A stretch of 64,000 nucleotides of DNA from Pseudomonadota bacterium (lineage in GTDB: Bacteria; Desulfobacterota; Binatia; UBA9968): contig JAJPJQ010000018.1 in the NCBI GenBank assembly GCA_021324155.1, forward strand, positions 1 through 64,000, read 5' to 3'. Every line of letters begins with the position of its first letter. Position 1 is the stretch's first letter. Of the stretch, positions 28,817 to 38,809 are shown piece by piece. The notes under the pieces were generated by a model. It was given only the letters and a program-made list of their open reading frames with translations, searched no databases and had not been told where the DNA came from. The translations under genes were made by a program, and so were the position numbers.

Positions 28817-29613
28817 TGCCTTCTTCGGATCCTATCGGTCTCTTCGACTCCGGTATCGGCGGGCTCACCGTGCTGCACGAGATCATCGCCAAGCTGCCAC
28901 GCGAGAACACCGTCTATCTGGGCGATACGGCGCGTTCTCCCTATGGAACGAAATCGGTCGAGACCGTGCTTCGCTATTCATTCGAGAACGCGGAGTTCTT
29001 ATTGCAGAAGCGCGTGAAGCTCGTCGTAGTCGCGTGCAACACTTCGACTGCGGTCGCGCTCCGTCCGTTGCAAACGGAGCTTTCCGTGCCGGTCATCGGC
29101 GTCATCGAGCCGGGCGCGCGCGGCGCGCTGAAGAAGACCCGCAACAAACGCATCGGCGTAATCGGCACGGAGGCGACGATCCAGAGCGGCGCATACACGG
29201 AAGCGCTCAAGCGGCTCGACCGCTCTGTCGAGGTCTACAGCCGCGCCTGCCCGCTGTTCGTGCCGCTCGTCGAAGAAGGTTGGCTCGACAACGAGGTCGT
29301 CGACCGGACGGTCGAATCGTATCTCGCCGGATTCAAACGCAGCGGCATCGATACGCTGATTCTCGGCTGCACGCATTATCCGCTCCTGAAGAAAGCGATA
29401 CGCAGGTTCATGGGGCGCGCTGTGCGGCTCGTGGATTCGGCCGAGGAGACCGCCGAAGAAGTCTCGCGGCTGCTCACGGAGAAATCGCTTGAAAGAGAGC
29501 GCGGCAAGGGCGCGGCGAGCTTCTTCGTTACCGACGTGCCCGACCGCTTTATCAAGGTCGGCCGGCGCTTTATGGGCGAGCGGGTAGATAGCGCCGTTAG
29601 AATCGAGCGCTGA
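28816..29613 (+). CDS. murI: Glutamate racemase
   Basis: IGLFDSGIGGLTVLHEIIAKLPRENTVYLGDTARSPYGTKS ... VVACNTSTAVAL ... LGCTHYPLL. Confidence 0.93.
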   Translation: MPSSDPIGLFDSGIGGLTVLHEIIAKLPRENTVYLGDTARSPYGTKSVETVLRYSFENAEFLLQKRVKLVVVACNTSTAVALRPLQTELSVPVIGVIEPGARGALKKTRNKRIGVIGTEATIQSGAYTEALKRLDRSVEVYSRACPLFVPLVEEGWLDNEVVDRTVESYLAGFKRSGIDTLILGCTHYPLLKKAIRRFMGRAVRLVDSAEETAEEVSRLLTEKSLERERGKGAASFFVTDVPDRFIKVGRRFMGERVDSAVRIER

Positions 29614-29616
29614 CCG

Positions 29617-30492
29617 TTAGCGGGGAAATCCCCACGGATCGTACACCGGCCCGTAGTCGCGACGCGGCACGAGATATCCGTCAGGCCCGTAAACGTAGCC
29701 GTAGGGTGGGGTGACGACTGGCGGTGGGGTAGACTGGCCGTAAGGCACGTTCTGGCGGAACGGTGTGGCCTTGCTCTGTCGGACTTGCTCGGCCGAGCGC
29801 GCCAGTCTTCGCGCGGCTTCGAAATTCTTCAGCGCGTTGATCGCATGATCGCGCGCGGCCCGCGCTTTCGCCGTTCTTCCTCTTACATCCTTAGGGTCCG
29901 ACGAGCCGGCGGCTTGAGCGTCCTTGACCGCCTGCCCGAGCTGGTTAATGGCATCTTTCTCGCGGTCGGCAGAGGACTGGTCCAACTCTTCGTCGGGCTC
30001 GGTTTCCAGTCCTGGGCCGTAATGGCGCGGCACGACGACGAGCTCGCGGAGTCCGTCCAGCGCGGTGTTTACGGCGTCGGGGTCATAGATCGGATCGGGT
30101 GTGATTCCCATTTTCTTGAGCGTTCCGGCAAAGCGGGCCGCCGCTTTGGCCTCACGCGCCGCGCCTTCGAATTTATTGAGAGCGGCGGTGATTCTATCCT
30201 GCGCCCGGCGCGCGATCGCGGTCCGCCCTTCGGCATCTTTGGGATCTAGAGCGCCGGCTGATTTCGCAGCATTGACAGCCGACTGAAGGTCTTCAATAGC
30301 GGCTTCCTGCAGCTTTTGCGCGGAGGACGCATATTGATTGTAAGCGTCAAGCTCGGGAGAATTTGGGTCGTTCTGCTCGTCCGCGCCCTGCGTCTGCGCG
30401 GCGAACGCCGACGTTTGAATCGCTGCAGCCATCACGACTGCTCCCGCCGTACCGATGAGCGCCCTCAAAAGGTATAATAGCCGTGTCGACAT
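29617..30492 (-). CDS. Hypothetical secreted protein with internal duplication
   Basis: Signal-peptide-like N-terminus; two similar Ala/Lys-rich helical units; C-terminal PYGYVYGPDGYLVPRRDYGP. Confidence 0.6.
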   Translation of the reverse strand: MSTRLLYLLRALIGTAGAVVMAAAIQTSAFAAQTQGADEQNDPNSPELDAYNQYASSAQKLQEAAIEDLQSAVNAAKSAGALDPKDAEGRTAIARRAQDRITAALNKFEGAAREAKAAARFAGTLKKMGITPDPIYDPDAVNTALDGLRELVVVPRHYGPGLETEPDEELDQSSADREKDAINQLGQAVKDAQAAGSSDPKDVRGRTAKARAARDHAINALKNFEAARRLARSAEQVRQSKATPFRQNVPYGQSTPPPVVTPPYGYVYGPDGYLVPRRDYGPVYDPWGFPR

Positions 30493-30604
30493 CGTTTGTG
30501 TGCAGGTAGCACGGTGTTTGCCGCGGTGTCAAGGAAAAAGGCGGATTTACCGGGCCTTAAGCTTGTATGACGTATGGCGAATCGTGTATTTTGGATGATT
30601 ATAA

Positions 30605-33600
30605 ATGATCGATTTAATTAAAAAGATCGTCGGGACCAAAAACGAGCGCGAGATCAAGCGTATTCGCCCGATCATCGAGGAAATCGCCAGCCTCGAGGCC
30701 GAGCTGGCGAAGCTTTCCGATGCCGAGTTAAAGGCTAAAACCGACGACTTTAAGGACCGTATCCGGTCCGCCACTGCGGCCGTCCGGGCCGAAGTGGAAG
30801 AGGCTCAGGCAAAAATCGCCACCGCCGACGCCGAGGAGCGCGAGGAGCTCAAGACGGAGGCCGAGAACCTCGAAAAGCGCCTGCGCGAAGCCGAAGGCGA
30901 AGCGCTGGATGAAATCCTGCCCGGGGCGTTCGCGGCCGTGCGCGAGGCTTCGAAGCGGACAATCGGGCTCAGGCATTTCGACGAACAGATGATCGGCGGC
31001 ATCGTGCTGCACGAAGGTAAGATCGCCGAAATGAAAACCGGCGAGGGCAAGACGCTTGTCGCGACACTGCCGTTTTACCTGAACGCTCTAACCGGCAAGG
31101 GCGTCCATCTGATCACCGTCAACGATTATCTTGCGCGCCGCGACGTGCAGTGGATGGGACCGATTTACCACGCACTCGGCCTCACCGTCGCGTCTATCGT
31201 GCATGAGGCGAGCTATCTTTTCGATCCGACGTACATCACGAAAGACTACCGCTATCTGAATCTCAGGCCGATCTCGCGCCGCGATGCCTACATGGCAGAC
31301 ATCACCTACGGCACGAACCACGAATTCGGATTCGACTACCTGCGCGACAACATGAAGTTCTCGCTGGAGGAATACGTCCAGCGCGAGCTCAACTTCGCCA
31401 TCGTCGACGAGGTCGACAACATCCTGATCGACGAGGCGCGGACGCCCCTCATCATCTCCGGTCCGGCGGAAGAGTCGACGGACAAATACTACATTATCGA
31501 CCGGATCATCCCGAAGCTCACGCGCGGCGCGGTGATTCAGGGCGACCCGACGCAGGAAAAACGCGAGGCGATCGAGAAGCAGGGCGATTATACGGTTGAC
31601 GAGAAGAGCAAGACGGCGACGCTGACGGAGACCGGCGTCGCGAAAGTCGAACGCCTTCTCAACATCCATAATCTTTACGACCCTCGCAATATCGACACGC
31701 TGCATCACATCTACCAGGGATTGAAAGCGCACGCGCTGTTCAAGCGCGATGTCGATTACGTCATCAAGGACGGCGAGGTCATCATCGTCGACGAGTTCAC
31801 CGGCCGCCTGATGCCCGGCCGGCGCTGGTCTGACGGCCTGCACCAGGCGATCGAGGCGAAGGAAGGCGTGCACATTCGCGAGGAGAACCAGACGCTCGCG
31901 ACGATCACGATTCAAAATTATTTTCGCATGTACAAGAAGCTCGGCGGCATGACGGGCACCGCCGACACCGAGGCGACGGAGTTCAAAAATATTTACAAGC
32001 TCGACGTCGTCGTCATACCCACGCACCGAAAGATGATCCGGGTTGACAACGCCGACCTCGTTTATAGGACCGAGCGGGAGAAGTTCATCGCCGTCGTCGA
32101 GGAAATCCGCGAGCGGAATCAAAAGGGGCAGCCGGTGCTCGTCGGCACCACCTCTGTGGCCAAGTCCGAGCGCCTGTCGCGCATGCTGAAGCAGCAGGGC
32201 GTCAAGCACAACGTGCTGAACGCCGTCAATCACGAGGCCGAAGCCACGGTCATCGCTCAGGCCGGACGCCACGCTGCGGTCACGATTGCCACCAACATGG
32301 CCGGCCGCGGCACCGACATTCTGCTCGGCGGCAATGCGGAGTTTCTAGCCCGCTCCGACATGGAGCACGAATGGCTCAGCCGGTCGGCCAAGCTGCCGCT
32401 CCAGGGGGCGACGCGCTACGAGGACACGCTTCGCGAGTTGCGCGAAAAATACGAAGAGGAGGTCCAGAAGGCCGAGAAGAAATACCGCAAGGAAGGCGAA
32501 GTCTACGAGCAGCAGCGCAGTGACGCGCTGAAGCGACTAACGGAACTTCAGCGGCGCCTGCGCGAGCTGTCGCCTTTCCGCGACCTGCGCGAGCAATACG
32601 AGCAGATCTCGGCCGGTGAGTTGATCGACGCCCTCCATGGACTCGGAGGCATTCCGGACCGGTACCTTCGCGTCAAAGAGACGCTCGAAAGCTTACTGAC
32701 AGAATCGGGCGACGGCGTGTCGCCGGAAGCGAAGGAATCGTTCGAAGAGGCTCGGGCGGAGTTCGACCGATCCCTCGCGCGGTGGCAGGAAGGCAACGGC
32801 CGGCGCAAGGAAATTATGGAGGCGCTCGACGAGACGCGGCGCAACTACGAGCAGCGGGTGAACGACTACGAGTTCGCCGTCGGCAATGCCGTGCTCGCGC
32901 GCGGCGAGCATTCGGCCGAGGTTTCCGAGTACGAGCAGGCGCGCGGCGCTTTCGAAGAAGCGGAGGCGCACTGCGAGGCCGTGCGCGCCCCTTACGAGGA
33001 AGCGATCCGCGAGGCCCAGCGAAACTACGAGGCGAAACGTCAGGAGTACGTGAAGATCGTCGAAGAAGTTCGTGAAGAGCTCGAAAAGGCGCCGGAAGCC
33101 TACAGGCAGAGTTTCGAAGGCATTCTCAAGAAATACGAGGCGCTCTGCGCCGAGGAAAAAACAAAAGTCGTCGCCGCCGGCGGGCTGCATATCATCGGCA
33201 CGGAGCGTCACGAGAGCCGCCGCATCGACAATCAGCTGCGGGGTCGCTCCGGCCGACAGGGTGATCCAGGCTCTTCGCGCTTTTATCTATCGCTCGAAGA
33301 CGATCTCATGCGGATATTCGGTGCCGAGCGCATCCAGGGCATCATGGACCGCCTCGGCATGGAAGAAGGCGTGCCGATCGAGCACGGTCTCGTCACGCGC
33401 GCGATCGAGAACGCGCAGAAAAAGGTCGAGGCGCACAACTTCGACATCCGCAAACACCTGCTGGAATACGACGACGTCATGAACAAGCAACGCGAGGTCA
33501 TCTACCACCAGCGCAAAGAGGTGCTCAAGTCGGACGACTTGAAGGAAGAAGTCCTCGACATCGCTGCCGGGCTCGCCGAGGACGTCGCCGAGCGCTACGC

Positions 33601-34213
33601 CGACGACGAGACGGATTCCGCCGAATGGGATTACAACGCGCTTAGCGACGCGCTCTATCATCAATTCGCGTTTCGCCTCGACCTACCGGAAAAAGAGCGC
33701 GAAGAGATGACCGCGGAGCATTTAAAGGAAACCATCGTCGAGAACGTCGTCGCGGCTTACGACCGCAAGGAGCAGCAGTTCGGCGCGCCGATGCTACGGC
33801 AGCTGGAAAAAATCATCATGCTGCAAACGATCGACGCGCTGTGGAAAGACCACCTTCTCAACATGGACCATTTGAAGGAGGGCGTCGGGCTGCGCGGCTA
33901 CGGGCAGAAAAACCCGCTTCAGGAGTATCAAAAAGAAGGCTTCGAGATGTTCGAAGAGATGGTCCACCGTATCCAGGAGGATGTCGCGCAGAAGCTCTTC
34001 ACCATCGAGATGGCGCGCGAGAGCGCCGTGCAGGAAATGCAGGTGCAGCAGGTGCAGCAGCGCCCGCAGCGCATGGTGTTAAGCCATGGAGGCGGCGATC
34101 AACCTGCTGTGGAGCCGGCGCAAGCCAAGCGGGACGGCATGAAGGCGGGCAGAAACGACCCGTGCCCCTGCGGCAGCGGAAAGAAGTACAAGCGCTGCCA
34201 CGGCAAGAATTAA
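30605..34213 (+). CDS. secA: Preprotein translocase subunit SecA with long coiled-coil insertions
   Basis: [77 protein letters not shown]-terminal [19 protein letters not shown]. Confidence 0.97.
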   Translation: MIDLIKKIVGTKNEREIKRIRPIIEEIASLEAELAKLSDAELKAKTDDFKDRIRSATAAVRAEVEEAQAKIATADAEEREELKTEAENLEKRLREAEGEALDEILPGAFAAVREASKRTIGLRHFDEQMIGGIVLHEGKIAEMKTGEGKTLVATLPFYLNALTGKGVHLITVNDYLARRDVQWMGPIYHALGLTVASIVHEASYLFDPTYITKDYRYLNLRPISRRDAYMADITYGTNHEFGFDYLRDNMKFSLEEYVQRELNFAIVDEVDNILIDEARTPLIISGPAEESTDKYYIIDRIIPKLTRGAVIQGDPTQEKREAIEKQGDYTVDEKSKTATLTETGVAKVERLLNIHNLYDPRNIDTLHHIYQGLKAHALFKRDVDYVIKDGEVIIVDEFTGRLMPGRRWSDGLHQAIEAKEGVHIREENQTLATITIQNYFRMYKKLGGMTGTADTEATEFKNIYKLDVVVIPTHRKMIRVDNADLVYRTEREKFIAVVEEIRERNQKGQPVLVGTTSVAKSERLSRMLKQQGVKHNVLNAVNHEAEATVIAQAGRHAAVTIATNMAGRGTDILLGGNAEFLARSDMEHEWLSRSAKLPLQGATRYEDTLRELREKYEEEVQKAEKKYRKEGEVYEQQRSDALKRLTELQRRLRELSPFRDLREQYEQISAGELIDALHGLGGIPDRYLRVKETLESLLTESGDGVSPEAKESFEEARAEFDRSLARWQEGNGRRKEIMEALDETRRNYEQRVNDYEFAVGNAVLARGEHSAEVSEYEQARGAFEEAEAHCEAVRAPYEEAIREAQRNYEAKRQEYVKIVEEVREELEKAPEAYRQSFEGILKKYEALCAEEKTKVVAAGGLHIIGTERHESRRIDNQLRGRSGRQGDPGSSRFYLSLEDDLMRIFGAERIQGIMDRLGMEEGVPIEHGLVTRAIENAQKKVEAHNFDIRKHLLEYDDVMNKQREVIYHQRKEVLKSDDLKEEVLDIAAGLAEDVAERYADDETDSAEWDYNALSDALYHQFAFRLDLPEKEREEMTAEHLKETIVENVVAAYDRKEQQFGAPMLRQLEKIIMLQTIDALWKDHLLNMDHLKEGVGLRGYGQKNPLQEYQKEGFEMFEEMVHRIQEDVAQKLFTIEMARESAVQEMQVQQVQQRPQRMVLSHGGGDQPAVEPAQAKRDGMKAGRNDPCPCGSGKKYKRCHGKN

Positions 34214-34226
34214 TCGGCAATTCAAT

Positions 34227-34263
34227 AAAAAGGCGCCGGCGATCATCTCGCGCGGCGCCTTTT
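34227..34263 (+). terminator. Rho-independent terminator downstream of secA
   Basis: AAAAAGGCGCCG...CGGCGCCTTTT hairpin shortly after the secA stop. Confidence 0.7.
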
Positions 34264-34288
34264 CATTAACCGTTTCTCCTCATTCGGA

Positions 34289-35041
34289 TCAATCGCCTCG
34301 GCTTCTCGGGGTAGATGGAGGGAAAACTCCCGGCGGAGTCGGCGGTGTTCCACCTCCATCGGGCGGCGGCGGAAGATTCGGCGGAGGATCCGTCGGCGGA
34401 AGGAAATTCGAGATGTCATCGAACTGGTTCGCCGATACAGGGTTGTGTGTGAATTGATCGCAGACGATCAGTAGATCCAGCGGCCCCATGTCGGTATTGC
34501 CGACCTGCGGCGCGACGACGCCGGAAGTCGACCCTGGACCCGTTACAAAAGCCACGCAATTATTATTTGGCACCCGCGGCAGACCCGCGCGCTGCAGCTG
34601 ATCGTTCAGCGCAGTCCCGATTACTCCGATGAGATCGCTCCCGCGAATGCCCGCGATCGCGCGGCTGGTGCGGATCTCGTAATCTGAATCCTTGAGAGCG
34701 TCCTTCTCCACGACTGTGCGCGCGGCGCCGGAGACGAGGTTGACGACGTTTTTCCTCTTCGGCTGCGTCGGCGTCGCATTCTCCTCGCGCAGCTGCATCT
34801 GGCTTAGCTCCTTCAACGTGATGACGCTCTTGTCGAGGACCAGCAGCCGGAGGCCCGACCTGGCGCCGGTGTTGTATGTATCGAGCCAGAACGCTTCGTC
34901 CTTGAAGCGAACGGCTTTCGTCTGCGGTGCGGTCTCGTGCCGCACCGTCGCGTCGCCTTGAACGCCGGTGACGACGCCGACGCCGGCGTAGGCGTTAAAA
35001 GCGATAGACGCGAGAGCGAGAACGAGTAAACCGTATTTCAT
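34289..35041 (-). CDS. FecR-domain protein with proline-rich C-terminus
   Basis: Signal peptide; GVVTGVQGDATVRHE...VRFKDEAFWLDTYNTGARSGLRLLVLDKSVITLKELSQMQLRE; tail LPPTDPPPNLPPPPDGGGTPPTPPG. Confidence 0.78.
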   Translation of the reverse strand: MKYGLLVLALASIAFNAYAGVGVVTGVQGDATVRHETAPQTKAVRFKDEAFWLDTYNTGARSGLRLLVLDKSVITLKELSQMQLREENATPTQPKRKNVVNLVSGAARTVVEKDALKDSDYEIRTSRAIAGIRGSDLIGVIGTALNDQLQRAGLPRVPNNNCVAFVTGPGSTSGVVAPQVGNTDMGPLDLLIVCDQFTHNPVSANQFDDISNFLPPTDPPPNLPPPPDGGGTPPTPPGVFPPSTPRSRGD

Positions 35042-35055
35042 AATTCCACCTCGCA

Positions 35056-36426
35056 CTAATAATAGCGCCAGATTAGACCGAGAGAATAGACCTGTCGTTT
35101 ATAATCATACGTCGAGATTGTCGATTCGTTATGATTCCACAAGTGCTGGAACGACACGGTCAGATTCGGCGTGATGTCTTTAGCGAGATCAAAGAGTGCC
35201 AAATATTCGTGATCGCTGCGATGTCTCGCGAATTTACTGTTTATTCCATCGTAATGACGGGCATGAAATTCAAAATTACTAGTCGCCCTGATTTCCCAAG
35301 GCAGTGTAACCAAGAAGCCGGCGACCGCGCGGTGTCCTGCGTAGGTCCAGTTTGCGCCATCGGCGTCGTCGAAGTCGTAATGATAACCAAAATTCACGCC
35401 GTAACGTTGGCTGTCGAAAAAAAGGTACTGAACCAAGCCGACACGATTGTTGATGGCATCTCGATTTTCATCGCCTTTGCCGACTCTTTGCCAATTCTCA
35501 CCCTGGAGTTGATAAAAAAGCTGCGTACGAACAGATCCGGCTGAGTTCCAATACAGATAAGAATCAAGTTGGCCGGTCGGTCGCTGAAGCCGCTTACGAC
35601 CCCCCTCCAGCAAATTATCGAAGAAAGCTCTGCCGGTAATAAAATAACGATTGCCCGCGGTTAGGGCATTATTATAGGTCAACCGCCCACCGATAATATT
35701 TTCGTTAAAGTCGAACTTGTGATTGTAGTAATTGATCGTCTGAAGAAAATCGTACCGCGCAGCCGCTTGCCATTGCGGAGTACGGAGAAACGCATATTCC
35801 GTATTCACGGCTAGCAAATTGCCCGGGCTTCTTTTAGAACCAAGGCCGCGAGTCAATCGACTATTGTTGGCTTCGAGCGTGACGTTCGTGTCATACTGCG
35901 CCCGGGCGTTTACCTCCAACCAGAACGGTGTGTCGCCGCGCCGCGGAGTTCTGAGCGCGGTTAGCAGGTCGCGGCTCGGGCCCACGAGAGGCGAGGCAGG
36001 CTCGAGCTGCAGCGACTCCGCGATCTGTCTCGCCGCGTCCGTCTTCCCCTGCGCGCGGAGAGTAGAGGCGAGCATCAACCGCAGGTTCGCGTTGTTCGGC
36101 TGTACCTCCAACCCCTTGCGCACATAAGCCTCGGCCTCGGCGTAACGGCCCTGCGCACTGAGACTCAGGGCAAGATAGTAGACGACATTCGTATTTCGCG
36201 GGTCCAGTTGATTTGCGCGTATCAGCTCGCGCGTGGCCTCGTCGTAGTTTTTCGCGTCGTAAAGCAGAATCGCTCGCGAGAGCGCGATTTCTGCCGATTC
36301 GCGGCTTTCCTGCGCCAATGCCGGCGTGGCGCCGAAGAGCATCAGCGCGATGACGGCTAAAAGGAGCTTCCGGAATATAGACCGGCGTGACGATTGACCA
36401 AGGACTGAACTTCGATTGTGTAGCAT
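35056..36426 (-). CDS. TPR + outer-membrane beta-barrel protein (Slam/DUF560-like architecture)
   Basis: Signal peptide, TPR units (LIRANQLDPRNTNVVYYLALSLSAQGRYAEAEAYVRKGLEVQPNN), then amphipathic strands ending in aromatic residues LGLIWRYY. Confidence 0.72.
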   Translation of the reverse strand: MLHNRSSVLGQSSRRSIFRKLLLAVIALMLFGATPALAQESRESAEIALSRAILLYDAKNYDEATRELIRANQLDPRNTNVVYYLALSLSAQGRYAEAEAYVRKGLEVQPNNANLRLMLASTLRAQGKTDAARQIAESLQLEPASPLVGPSRDLLTALRTPRRGDTPFWLEVNARAQYDTNVTLEANNSRLTRGLGSKRSPGNLLAVNTEYAFLRTPQWQAAARYDFLQTINYYNHKFDFNENIIGGRLTYNNALTAGNRYFITGRAFFDNLLEGGRKRLQRPTGQLDSYLYWNSAGSVRTQLFYQLQGENWQRVGKGDENRDAINNRVGLVQYLFFDSQRYGVNFGYHYDFDDADGANWTYAGHRAVAGFLVTLPWEIRATSNFEFHARHYDGINSKFARHRSDHEYLALFDLAKDITPNLTVSFQHLWNHNESTISTYDYKRQVYSLGLIWRYY

Positions 36427-36517
36427 TGAGTTTTCCCGAGGTTAGCGGTTCGCCGCAGGATACAGATGTTTGTAGAGTCTGTCAAATTTGGACTCTTCTG
36501 ACAGACTGCAATGAACC

Positions 36518-36548
36518 AAAAAAAGAGGGGCCATGCGGCCCCTCTTTT
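36518..36548 (-). terminator. Rho-independent terminator for the minus-strand cadherin/Ig-like gene
   Basis: Inverted repeat AAAAGAGGGGCC-ATGC-GGCCCCTCTTTT; read on minus strand it ends in a T run. Confidence 0.8.
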
Positions 36549-36569
36549 CCGGTAAGAGCACAAGCTTTC

Positions 36570-38807
36570 TTAACGGAATCGTGGCGGCGCGATCTTGACG
36601 GAGCCGGCGGGTTCGCTCGCCACACGCGACGCCTGATTTTGCTTGGGTTCCGACGAGGTCGTGGGCGTGCCGCACGCATAAGCGACGCCGCCGTCGCTAT
36701 CGACGCAGATCGCTTGGCCCTGGCCTAAACTCACGGTGGTCGACTGCAGCTCGTCGATGCGCATGCTGAAGGCGGTCAGCTTCAGCGTGACCGCGCAGTT
36801 GCCTGCAGCGGCGATTGCCGCGGGACCAATCTCCAGTACTTTGATCTCTCCCTGCGTATCGGCTGGGTTTTCCGAATCCGGGTTGTCGCTGACCGGAACC
36901 GTCTCTCTGATTATATTCGGGTTCCGTTTGGCTAGATTGAATTCATCCGACTCTATGACCCCCGCGCCGCAATTCTTCGGTACATTAGTCGCTACTAGAG
37001 TAGAAATCGCGAAATCCGCGCTGCTGTCGCCATCGGGGTTCAACAGCTTCGCCACTGCGGCGATTCCAGGGGTGGAGTAAGTGTATCCGGCGCTGATGCC
37101 GGTCCTGCGCACGAAATCGATCCTCTGGATCTCAAGCGGATCGGCGACGGGCGTGACGTTGATGGTGACGGTGGCCTTTTGACTGTCCACGGTCCCGTCG
37201 TTGACTTTGAACGTGAAGCTGTCGGAGCCATTGTAGTTCGGGTTCGGCGTATAGGTGACGTTGTTGGTAACCATCGCTTGAACGATGGCCGCGAGCTGCG
37301 TTTTAGAAGGTACCGGTGCTGAGCCAGGTACGGGTTTCCCTTTACCGGCCTTTTGCGTCTGTTTTTGCAACTGCTTTTGTTTCAGCTTCTTTGCATTTGC
37401 GGTTTGTTTCGCGGTCGCTGGAGTGATTGCCGACAGCGTTCCATGCTGAGGCTGATCGACAATGCTGAATGTGAGCGGATGGTCGGCATCGTCGTTTCCA
37501 GTCAGATGGATGACTATTGGCGTGTCCTCGGCCGTGGTAACAGTTTGAGAATCGGCCGTCGGAGCGTGATTACCGTCGGAGCTCCAGGTCTTTGTAACGA
37601 TATTAGAGAATTTCGTTTCTTCAACCGAAACGAGGAATGATGCCTGTATCTGATCCGTTCCCGCGCCGTTGTCGTCAGTATAGGTAAACGTCGCCTGGCC
37701 GTTCGCGTCGGTGGTATCGGTCCCGGTCTTTCCTACGTTCGGCCCGGAAAGGACGTCAAATGACACCAAGACGCCGGAGAGTGGATGGCCTTGACTGTCG
37801 GTTACAGTGGCGGTGACGGTATGCTGCGTACCGACCGGATTTGTTGCGTCAGTCGGACCGAGGACGATGCCTTGACCGACAATCGCGGCCCCGGAGAGAT
37901 GGAAGTAGGCGAAGAAGATATTGTCGTCGTTGGACGGATTCTGTGTATGCACGGAGATGGTTGTGTCATTCGCCGTAATGAACGGAAGCAGTGAATATAG
38001 CTCATCGTCGCAGCGCGGGGGCGCGATGGCGCAGTTCGTGTCTGTTGCGTTAGGGTCGGCTGGATTTGCATTCGAATCATCGAGGCCGCCAACGGTGAAT
38101 AATCCGCCATTTTGGGCTGCCGAGGCATCCTGTTCGTCGTCCTGACCGCCAGCCGAGGATGTTAGCCTATGACCGTTGACGTCGACAGTGCTGCGCTGGC
38201 CTGAAGGTTGGAAGCTGAATGAAATGCCCAGGCCCATGTCGGCGAGCGCGCCGGAGACACTGGGGTTGATTGGCTCACCGAGGGTGATGGCGAAATCGTC
38301 GCCCGCGATTGCTTGGCTGCCGAATAGGAGCACGACCGTCGTATCTCTCGTTTGCGCGGGATCGTCGAAGACAACAGCCAAGACCTCGCCCTCGATACCG
38401 AACGTGTTAACCTCAGTAAACGTAAACGATATGCGACCGGGCGACGCTGCGTCGATAGCTGATTTAACGATCGAGGTTACATCGGCCAGATGATTGAAAT
38501 TGCTGATGGGACCGGCCGCCTGCGAACTCCAAGTGATGGGACTACCATTGATGGAGACATCGCCGTTGGCGAGCGCGCGGCCACTAAAGCCGGTCGAAGT
38601 CGCCAAGACGAACGCTTTTCGCACCGTCGCGGACGCGTTCGGCTTTTCCACCTGTATGGTATGACCGTTCGCGTTGTTAGAGCCGGCGCCATCGACGGAC
38701 AGGGTCAATTTGCCCGTCGCGGAGAAAAATTCACTGAGGCTCGCGGAAGCGATTGCCGGCGCAAATAGCAGCGCGGCGATCAGTAAAACCGTTTTTCCGA
38801 ACTTCAT
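36570..38807 (-). CDS. Large exported protein with Big/cadherin-like repeats
   Basis: Signal peptide MKFGKTVLLIAALLFAPAIASA; Ig-like VTATVTDSQGHPLSGVLVSFDVLSGPNVGKTGTDTTDANGQATFTYTDDNGAGTDQI; cadherin-like NNVTYTPNPNYNGSDSFTFKVNDGTVDSQKATVTINVTPV. Confidence 0.78.
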   Translation of the reverse strand: MKFGKTVLLIAALLFAPAIASASLSEFFSATGKLTLSVDGAGSNNANGHTIQVEKPNASATVRKAFVLATSTGFSGRALANGDVSINGSPITWSSQAAGPISNFNHLADVTSIVKSAIDAASPGRISFTFTEVNTFGIEGEVLAVVFDDPAQTRDTTVVLLFGSQAIAGDDFAITLGEPINPSVSGALADMGLGISFSFQPSGQRSTVDVNGHRLTSSAGGQDDEQDASAAQNGGLFTVGGLDDSNANPADPNATDTNCAIAPPRCDDELYSLLPFITANDTTISVHTQNPSNDDNIFFAYFHLSGAAIVGQGIVLGPTDATNPVGTQHTVTATVTDSQGHPLSGVLVSFDVLSGPNVGKTGTDTTDANGQATFTYTDDNGAGTDQIQASFLVSVEETKFSNIVTKTWSSDGNHAPTADSQTVTTAEDTPIVIHLTGNDDADHPLTFSIVDQPQHGTLSAITPATAKQTANAKKLKQKQLQKQTQKAGKGKPVPGSAPVPSKTQLAAIVQAMVTNNVTYTPNPNYNGSDSFTFKVNDGTVDSQKATVTINVTPVADPLEIQRIDFVRRTGISAGYTYSTPGIAAVAKLLNPDGDSSADFAISTLVATNVPKNCGAGVIESDEFNLAKRNPNIIRETVPVSDNPDSENPADTQGEIKVLEIGPAAIAAAGNCAVTLKLTAFSMRIDELQSTTVSLGQGQAICVDSDGGVAYACGTPTTSSEPKQNQASRVASEPAGSVKIAPPRFR

Positions 38808-38809
38808 GT

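Noticed and set aside
31088-32272. 394 aa - strand ORF
   Set aside because: Antisense within secA; no motif, secA is unambiguous
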